Shown piece by piece: positions 56,263 through 64,000 of a stretch of DNA of 64,000 nt. Within the stretch, counting starts at the first letter, position 1; every line of letters begins with the position of its first letter. The translations under genes and the position numbers were made by a program. Location of the stretch: the NCBI RefSeq assembly GCF_033118175.1, contig NC_083694.1:34371608-34435607 (forward strand), read 5' to 3'. The notes under the pieces were generated by a model that ran no database searches, was not told the origin of the DNA, and was given only the letters and a program-made list of their open reading frames with translations. This stretch comes from Dama dama (Eukaryota; Chordata; Mammalia; Artiodactyla; Cervidae).

Positions 56263-56618
56263 TAAATGATCATTGTCTGAATAACTAAATTCAAGGCTTA
56301 AAATTCTATTTCACTTACATGTCACCTTTACCCTGCAGAGTTCTTAATTATAACTTCCCCTTAACGCTCAAGACAAAGTTAGTTTTAGGTACACTGAATA
56401 TTAATTATTCAACCAGATAATTATAACTACTTCTACTGTATTAGTTGGATTGTAATTCCTCCTATTTATTTCTTTTCAGCTAAAAAATGGGAAATACTTT
56501 CTTAAAAGACTCAAAGTAATGCTTCAATAATTCGTAAATCAGAGGTTGAGAGCAATAATATTTTGAAGTGATTTGAAGAAAACAAATCAGTATTCCAGAG
56601 TGAGTTTATCACTGCCCG

Positions 56619-56826
56619 AGTTTCCCTGGTGGCTCGGTGATAAAGATTCCACCTGCCAATGCAGGAGACTCAGGTTCAATCCTTGGGCTGGGAAGATCTG
56701 TTGGAGGAGGAAATGACAATTCATTTCCGTTTTCACACCTGGGAAATCCTATGGACAGAGGAGGCATGAAGGCTGAAGTCCACTGGGTTGCAAACACAAC
56801 TTAGAGACTAAATAAGCAGCTGCAAG
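56619..56826 (+). repeat. Bov-tA SINE
   Basis: 'gtttccctggtggctcggtg' to 'caacttagagactaaataag'. Diverged. Confidence 0.82.
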
Positions 56827-56829
56827 ACA

Positions 56830-57785
56830 TGCTGAATCATGCAAACTGTTGTGTTTACGTAACTAACCATTCAAATAGGGTGTCATGAATGATGAAGAAT
56901 AGACTAAAAGCCACTGTAACCCAAAACATTTACATAAATAAAACTTTTTTCACAGTCACAAATGCTTTAGGATAATATGCTTTATTTTCTGATCAGAAAT
57001 CTGGAAATTTATTATTTTAAGATTTTTCAGTTACATAACTAATTGTTAGAATAAGAATTCTATGGAACTCAACAGTGCTTTCTCTTAGTTTTATTAAAAC
57101 ATAGTTTCAACTGTAAATAAATGGTTGCCTGAAAACTTTAGTAAATATGTGTTATTATTTACAAAGTATCTCACAACCATGTGAAAACTCAAATTCAAAA
57201 CTAAAACACAGAATCATCAAAATAAATAAAAATCAAATAATTATAAATTAAACATATTAGGTTATTATGAAATTAAACTATTATGCTGTAATTTAAAAGA
57301 AAAAAGCCATAGTTGAAGTGACTCAGAGAAGTAAATGAAGTTCATCAAATAAGAAGTGCCGTTCCTTCCCTATAACTTCAAAAAAGTCATGGCTGGTTCC
57401 CAAGTAAACAAAGAACATGTATCATAAACTCGCATTACCAAGTCCCTTAAGCCTTTTTCAAATGCGTCACAGGATAGTCAGTCCCCTTCACTTCTTTTAA
57501 TCTTCATCCCCACAGTACTGGCCATATGGAACACAGTCAACATTCTGGAACAAAAATACATCTCACACAAACTGAATTATATTCAGTTTCATACACAAAC
57601 TAACACATATTCCTTATGAGTTTCACACATTCAATGTGTATCATCAGCAAAATTCTATGTACCTGTTTTAGGCCAGAACAACCCTCTTAGTAGGGAACTG
57701 CAGCAAGAGACAGAAATTAATTCCCTCCTCCTAGTGTTTGCTAAATCCCATGTGGGTGTGTGACTGCAGATCTTTTACTGTGAGT
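56830..57785. other. CCDC181 5' intron, nothing recognised
   Basis: AT-rich intron sequence; no exon signature or named repeat. Confidence 0.4.
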
Positions 57786-57790
57786 CTAAG

Positions 57791-58001
57791 TCCATGTGTT
57801 AGTCGCTCAGTGGTGTCCAACTCTTTGCCACCCCATGGACTGTAGCCATCCACGCTCCTCTGTCCGGTGGAATTCTCCAAGCAAGAATAAAGGAAGGAGT
57901 AGTCATTCCTTCTCCTGGGGCTCTTCCCAACCCAGGGATGAAACCCGGGTCTCCTTTACTGCAGGAGGATTCTTTACCGTCTGAGCCACCAGGGAAGCCC
58001 A
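57791..58001 (-). repeat. Bov-tA SINE
   Basis: 'gtgttagtcgctcagtggtg' to 'gccaccagggaagccca'. Flanked by 'taagtccatg' and 'taggtccaca'. Confidence 0.88.
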
Positions 58002-58827
58002 ACTAGGTCCACAAATACACACAATTTTGATACTTTGTTTCAGGATTCAAAAAACTAAATCATAGTTTAATTCATTAACTCCTGTCTTATACTATTTTAA
58101 GCTCAAAATCTAAGAAAATGGGAGGAACGTCAAATAGAACTCCTTTTTCATATAAAATAAGTACTGAAGCAAAAGCGAACCCATAACATCTTGAGACCAT
58201 ATGGCCCATTCTTACTTCTACATCCTGTCAAGACTGTGATCCCATGAGTATATTTTTTTAAGTCACAATAATCTGTCGCATAGTATGATGATAAGTAATA
58301 TTTTTACAAACATCTGTGGTAATTTTAATTTCTATACAGGGTCCCAAGGTACCACCAACTAACTGAATGTCTTAGCCTCTTCATGGAAGCTAACATTTCA
58401 AGAGTGACTTTTTTCTCCCAGCGATGAGGCGAAAGAATATGACAAAAATTAGAAACGAAGCTACCCTCCGAGGAGCTTCTCTCAAACAAAGCTAAACAAG
58501 GCGAAACTGCCAGGCTTGCGGGCCAGAGCCAAGCTCTGTGGACCCCAGACTCAGAGGATGAGGCTCCAACACAGTCTCACTCGCTTCTCTACCCACCTTT
58601 CCTCCCAGCTGTCCCAGACGATTACCCCTTTACCCTCTCTCCCTCCCTCCGTAAATATCTCTGCATCATCCTTCCCTTCGCTCCTTCTTTATCCCCTCCT
58701 GCCTGTGTAAGACGCAGCGGCTGGAGTCACAAAGATGGCCGGGGGCGTGCTCCTCTCCTCCTCTTTTTAAGCTCTGACAATGAGGCGAGGGAAACCCCAG
58801 CATCTGAGCCGCAGCGGCCAGGACCCG

Positions 58828-58841
58828 GCTGCCATGGCAAC
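58828..58841 (-). promoter_or_regulatory. CCDC181: RFX X-box
   Basis: Read on the minus strand, GTTGCC-AT-GGCAGC, one base from the perfect palindrome GTTGCC-AT-GGCAAC. It is a textbook RFX site in the promoter of a ciliary/flagellar gene. Confidence 0.8.
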
Positions 58842-58895
58842 GGCGCGTCGCCTTGTCCTTAATCCGGGTCTCTCAGTACAAGGGCGCAGTGGGCC

Positions 58896-58907
58896 TGCGC
58901 AGGCGCA
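58896..58907. promoter_or_regulatory. CCDC181: NRF1-like site
   Basis: TGCGCAGGCGCA differs by one base from the NRF1 consensus YGCGCAYGCGCR. It lies 55 bases beyond the X-box. Confidence 0.55.
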
Positions 58908-59249
58908 GAACATAGCCGAGGAACACCTGTCTCTACAGGCGCTCCTCTAGGTGCGGGCAAACGACGTTTGTGGCTGCGGTTTCCGGGGAAACGACCAAGG
59001 AATCCACGCCTCACCGGCAAGTTTCACAGGTGTTAGTAAGAACTGGGGGAAGGTTATTCTTGGTTATGAGTTTTTCCAGGTTTTAGCTGTCTCTTGCCCG
59101 GTATGTATTCTGTTAAGTTCTAGAAGTATACTGCTGTATGTTATTTTCTTCACTGTTAATGTCCAAAAGTAGTTTCACTCGTTGATAAGCACGTTAATTA
59201 GTTACCAGTTTTTTGACCCTAAGATTCCCCATCCATCAAAACCAAACAT

Positions 59250-59665
59250 TTACAACTAGAGATTATCATACTAAATGAAATAAGTCAGAAAGAGAAAGGC
59301 AAATACCACATGATATCACATATACGTGGTATCTAAAATATGGCACAAATGGACATAACTGTAAAACACAAACAGACTCACAGAATTAGAGAACAGGCCC
59401 CTGGTTGCCAAGGGGGAGTGGGGTGGGGGAGGAAAGGATTGGGAGTTTGGGATTAGCAGATGTAAACTATTATATATAGGATGGATAATAAGATCCTAAT
59501 GTATAGCACAGGAAACTATACTCAATTTCCTGTGATAAACCATAAGTGAAAAACAATATTCAAAAAAAGAGTACGTCCATATGTGTATAACGAGTCACTC
59601 TGCTATACATCAGAGATTGGCACAACACTGTAAATCAATTATATTTCAATGAAAAATTAAAACCT
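59250..59665 (+). mobile_element. L1 3' end
   Basis: 'ataagtcagaaagagaaagg', 'accacatgatatcacatata', 'gtttgggattagcagatgta', ending 'tatttcaatgaaaaattaaa'. Confidence 0.8.
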
Positions 59666-60324
59666 CCATTGTCTAAGAGAATGGTCAAAGGAAATAAGAT
59701 GTTTGTTTCTACTTTCAAGTATGTCAAAATTGTCATCTAGAATTTTCCAGATCCTTAAACGTCCTCCTTAAAGGTCATCTTTATGTATGAGAAAGGAGCA
59801 AGATGATTTTTAAATTGAGGTGACAAATGGCAAGATTTAAGGATCTGTCCATTCCCTGCCAGAAGTAACACAGAGAAAAATAAAAATATTTCCTCAGTAC
59901 AATATATTCAGATTATTGTTTTTTATTATTAGAATTTCTGTCATTTGGTATAATGGAGAGCATCTTTTCTCCAAAAAGGAGCAATATAAAATTGAATTTT
60001 TAAGTATTCTCCAAACTGTATAGTAGACTAAGTTCAAAAAAATTAAGATGAATTGCAATAGTAAGTGCACATCCTAGCTACAGTGTAGAATGTATGGTTG
60101 TAATAACCTAATTTGCTGCAGGACTTTGGTCTTAAGCCAAACACTTGAAAAAGACAAAAAATATATATGAAATTATCAACTGTTGAAAGTTAAAGGAATT
60201 TTAGTCAGATCTCCTTTAGTGAACATGGAATTACTTCCTAAGCTAAAGTGGACCTTTTAGGTTTCTGAATTTCTAGTCAAATGTTTTTCCCACTGACCCT
60301 CCTAAATATTTTAAATATTTTTGC

Positions 60325-60725
60325 AAGTATTAGTAAAATAATACCATTGTTCATAATAGACAAAAAGCAGAAACAACCCAAGTAGCCAACAAATGATGAG
60401 TGGATAAATTAAGTGTAATATATCCATACCATGGAATATTTCAGCAATAAAAAGGAATGAAGTACTAATAAACACTACAACATAATGCACCTTGAAAATG
60501 TTACTGAATTGGTCATTCGTACCCCTGCTGAGAGAGTAGATCTTCAGTGTTAGCACCAAAAAAATAAAAGTAACTATGGGAGGTAATCGGTATTTAATTA
60601 AGTTGACTGTTGTAATCATTTATATTTGTAAATTATACATAATATATATAATCACATTATACACATTAAAATTGTATAACTCAACTATATATAATTGTTA
60701 TTTGTAAATTATACCTTAGTGAAGC
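60325..60725 (+). mobile_element. old L1 3' end
   Basis: 'aaacaacccaagtagccaac', 'atccataccatggaatattt', ending near 'cttagtgaagctgaaaaaat'. More diverged than the copy at 59250-59665. Confidence 0.65.
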
Positions 60726-60729
60726 TGAA

Positions 60730-62510
60730 AAAATAAAGTCCTCTTTTCTCTTCTCTTGGATGTGAGCCCCCTTGCACTATCAATGACTGTACAAGGAAGG
60801 AGAATTTAGGAAATATAAGAACAGAGTAGTTTAGGTAAAGCCTGGTACAAAAAGAAGACATTTTCTGCTATCCAGGGCCTTTCATTTAGATGGACTCTAA
60901 TGCTATTCAAAGTCTGATAATGTTAAATGTCAATAAATGTATTTTAGTTATAGGGAGCAGAAATGTGTGTTTGATATTAATGACTCATCAAAGACAATGG
61001 GATTTTACAAATAGAGACCACTGTAAATATGCATAGTGCCATGTGTTTTTCCTCTTGACTGGTTAATTTAGTACTAACTATAACTATAAATTTTGAATGT
61101 TCGTTCTGAAAAAAGATCCAAGAAATAGATAAAACTCCAGTTTTCTGTCATTATTCATTACACATGGTATAGAAAAAAACTACACAATATGAGGAAGAGA
61201 CCAAAGTAAAGTTGAGTAACTCTCTTTCAATAAATAAAAACTTTAAAGGAATGCTTTGACTTAGAAAAGCCAGTGTTTATTTAAGTAACTAAGAAGAGAT
61301 TAAATAAGTGCCAAGAATTAAGAAGATATGACTATACATGTGTTCTATAAAACTGATCAAAGGAATATATTTTATAGGTAATATTCAGATTCTGCATAGA
61401 GTCAGATATTCTAAATCATTTCAACAAACAATTATTCATTACTTATATGCAGATATTATTCTAATACTTGGAATATATCCATGAATTATAATATACATGT
61501 ATTATATATTATAATCATATATTATAGTCAGAGTTCCATCTACCTCAGACTCCTTGAACCCAGTTGCCAAAAAGTGCAAACATCTCAGTCCTTTGCCTTA
61601 CTTTATTCTAATAAGTTCAGATCTCTGAGTTCCCAGCCCAGAAATTAGAATGTTATCATTAGAAAGGAAGAGGAAAAGAAGAGGTGAAATATTTGAGTAT
61701 TTTTCTGAGTTTTGTACATATGCATTCCATTTTTAAGGCTCATTTATTTATAGAACACAAAAGCTTTATAATACTAATGTTTAACACACATGTATTTAAA
61801 ATCAATACCTTAACATCTAGGTCTTTTGTAAATTTTAAAAACTACTTTATAATATAGCAAATCCTTGTTTTAGGAAGTCAAAAACTCACTGCCTTCATAG
61901 AGCTCACATTCTAATAGGGAGAAAAGACAATAAATAACAAACATACTAAATAAGTAAATCATATTTGTGTTAGAAAGTGAGAAATGATATATAAAGCCAA
62001 AAAGAGAATCAGAAGTGTGGGGCTATGTTGTAGAAATAGGTTGGCTATTTCAAAAGATGTATTCAAGTTAAGCCTTACTGAAGTGACATTTGATACTTTT
62101 AATATAATTATAGACATATTTGATGTATAATAATATCTATCAATTGTATATGTATATTACATATCAGATCTCTGATATAATGAAAATAGAGCAACTGCCA
62201 AAATAAATCAAGACATTCCTTCTGTAAAGGGCTATTAGGGTGTGTCAAACTAAAGGCTGGAGGGCCTGAGTGTGCTTATGTCCCTTAGCAGTAGGATAAT
62301 CCCATTTTCAGGTTGTATGCCAGCAATAAGTACAGTCCTTAAACACAAAAAGTTATTTACACTGTAATTATTTTTGTTTGTTCAGCAAATTTGTTCCGCA
62401 CTAGTTTCATGTGTTCAGCCCTTCTGAGTGTATGCGCAGCCCCAAACAGGCAGAAGTTTCAAGGAACCTCCTGCTGTGAGGCTCTAGCTTACTCAGTGTG
62501 TGATTTGTTG
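60730..62510. other. intergenic, nothing recognised
   Basis: AT-rich sequence upstream of CCDC181, with an AT palindromic patch near 61490-61530. No gene or clear repeat. Confidence 0.4.
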
Positions 62511-62514
62511 TTCT

Positions 62515-62985
62515 TTTAGTTGCTCTGCTAAGTCGCTTCAGCATGTCCGACTCTGTGCAACCCCATAGACGGCAGCCCACCAGGCTCCCCCGTCCCTGGG
62601 ATTCTCCAGGCAAGAACACTGGGGTGGGTTGCCATTTCCTTCTCCAACGCATGAAAGTGAAAAATGAAAGTGCAGTCGCTCAGTCGTATCCGACTCTTAT
62701 AGACCCCATGGACTGCAGCCTACCAGGCTCCTCCATCCATGGGATTTTCCAGGCAAGAGTACTGGAGTGGGATGCCATTGCTCTCAGTCATGTCCAATTC
62801 TTTTGTGACCCCATGAACTGTAGCCCACAAGGCTCCTCTGTCATGGGATTCTCCAGGCAAGAATCCTGAAGTGGGTTGCCATTTCCTTCTCGAGGGCATC
62901 TTCCTAAGCCAGGGATCAAACCTGCATCTCCTGCAATGGCAGGCAGATTCTTTACCACTAAGCCACCCAGGAGGCCCAAAAAACT
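62515..62985 (-). repeat. Bov-tA cluster (three units)
   Basis: Three reverse-strand SINE bodies in a row (about 62525-62647, 62665-62775, 62780-62983). Only the last one reaches the tRNA head ('gccacccaggaggccc'). Confidence 0.85.
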
Positions 62986-62989
62986 ATAT

Positions 62990-63475
62990 TCCAATAAATT
63001 TTTTTTTAAAAAAAAGAAAGAAATCATATGTGTTCCTCAAGAAAAACCTATTGTCTTGGCATTTATTTTTAAAATAGTTTCTTTGGTGGGATTTTTAATA
63101 GGAGTAGTCAGTGAGGAAAGGGACAAGTCAAGGTATAGACAGGTTCTTTATGGCTGTTCAGATTTTTTTGAGAATAATAATTTTTTAAAACTATAAAACA
63201 ATGACTCTTAATTCTTCCAGCTTTTTCTCTTCACCTATACCTGGTGAATGTCTCCTGCTTTAAAGTGACAAGCTAATAGCAATGGACGCTGTCTCTATTT
63301 CTTCTCTGGGATTGGCTATGTTGTTAAAGCTCATTATAAAACTTGGATGTGCAAAAGTACCTTTGGCATTAACTGGGAATGAACTCATCTTGTTTTCTGA
63401 ATAGATGCAAATAGTGAATGACTCCCAAGAAAATACATAGCCACACCTAGAGGTTCATGTCAGCAAGCAAATGTA
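62990..63475. other. intergenic, nothing recognised
   Basis: Unique-looking sequence with an A-rich run at 63000-63020. No gene. Confidence 0.4.
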
Positions 63476-63479
63476 AATC

Positions 63480-63732
63480 AGATCATACCCTTCTCTGACT
63501 TTTCAGTGCTATTAGAATAATATTCAAATTCCTTACCTTACTTCCCAGGTTCTGACTAACTGCGCCCCTTCTTACTCCTATAACCTTACCCCCTACCACT
63601 TTGCTGCTCATTCATGATACACCAAGCTCCCTGTCCACCTCTCTGTTCCTCAAACATGTGAACCTCTTTTCCTCTGCCTGGAATGCTCTTCCTCAGATAT
63701 TTGCATTGCTGACTCCTTCTCATCATTTATGT
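63480..63732 (+). repeat. L2 LINE 3'-region fragment
   Basis: 'tcatacccttctctgacttt', 'cacctctctgttcctcaaac', 'cctctgcctggaatgctctt', typical L2 text. Confidence 0.6.
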
Positions 63733-63734
63733 AA

Positions 63735-63965
63735 GAGTGGACATCCTTGCCTTGTTCTAGATTTTAGGGGGAAAAGTGTCCCAATTTCTCACCATTAAGT
63801 ATGATGTTAAGTGTAGGTTTTCTGTAAATGTTCTTTATCAAGTTGAAGGAATTCCCCTCTATTCTTAGTTTATTGAAAATTTTGTTTTAGTTTTGTGTTT
63901 ATACGTGAATGGCTGTTGGATTTTTCATTTTCCATTAGAGTTCTTAACATAGTGACCATAGTTAA
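63735..63965 (-). mobile_element. L1 ORF2 fragment, reverse strand
   Basis: 'ccttgccttgttctagattt', 'accattaagtatgatgttaa', 'tatcaagttgaaggaattcc' is the reverse complement of the L1 reverse-transcriptase region. Confidence 0.7.
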
Positions 63966-64000
63966 AGGCCCAGTCTACTAACTAGTTAGCCGTTAACTGT

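Larger units (their letters stand above)
58400..59000 (-). promoter_or_regulatory. CCDC181: CCDC181 CpG-rich promoter and first exon region
   Basis: The second CpG-rich block of the window. It contains an RFX X-box (58828-58841), an NRF1-like site TGCGCAGGCGCA (58896-58907) and a YY1-type AAGATGGC (58731-58740 region). A non-coding first exon on the minus strand could end at the donor 'aaag|gtgggt' at 58597. That border and the start site are inferred. No TATA box is obvious. Confidence 0.7.

Noticed and set aside
58516..59172. Open frames in the CCDC181 promoter block as a divergent plus-strand gene
   Set aside because: Short frames in GC-rich DNA without splice signals or family resemblance. 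A non-coding divergent transcript is possible but not visible from sequence.

Overview
This window is nuclear DNA of a ruminant artiodactyl. The ruling evidence is the repeat content: dozens of tRNA-Glu-headed Bov-tA SINEs, BovB LINE tails, a CHR-type artiodactyl SINE, a ruminant mariner MITE and L1 copies of the bovine type. The species cannot be settled from sequence reading alone; a bovid is most likely. Three genes can be placed, in the order known from human 1q24.2: NME7 (minus strand, only its first exon inside the window), BLZF1/golgin-45 (plus strand, complete) and CCDC181 (minus strand, complete coding region).

Layout. 1-4180 is intron 1 of NME7, filled with SINEs and a BovB tail. 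4000-4480 is a CpG-rich, apparently bidirectional NME7/BLZF1 promoter with an X-box-like palindrome, paired ETS sites and an inverted CCAAT box. BLZF1 has a non-coding first exon ending at 4794 and six coding exons between 5684 and 27468; they join in frame to a 401-residue protein. 27.5-35.2 kb is the tail-to-tail interval between BLZF1 and CCDC181. It is almost wholly L1 sequence with nested insertions, including a retrocopy of the bicistronic SNURF-SNRPN mRNA. CCDC181 reads right to left from a CpG-rich promoter at 58.4-59.0 kb, with a near-perfect RFX X-box, through five coding exons between 52857 and 35408. These join in frame to exactly 509 residues. Its introns hold a second retrocopy (a BovB-mariner chimera), a twin-primed L1 with an inverted 5' half, many SINEs and a short perfect-armed palindrome. 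59-64 kb is upstream intergenic DNA with L1 and L2 remnants and a SINE cluster.

How the genes relate. NME7 (gamma-tubulin complex and axoneme) and CCDC181 (microtubule-binding protein of cilia and the sperm flagellum) are ciliary genes, and both promoters carry RFX-type sites. BLZF1 encodes a Golgi-stacking golgin and seems to share its promoter with NME7. No microbial gene, CRISPR array or operon is present. The least ordinary content lies in the retrotransposition products: two polyadenylated retrocopies with target-site duplications inside older L1s, one inverted L1, and several unexplained inverted or tandem repeats. Exon borders were read by eye from splice signals and reading-frame continuity; repeat borders are approximate.
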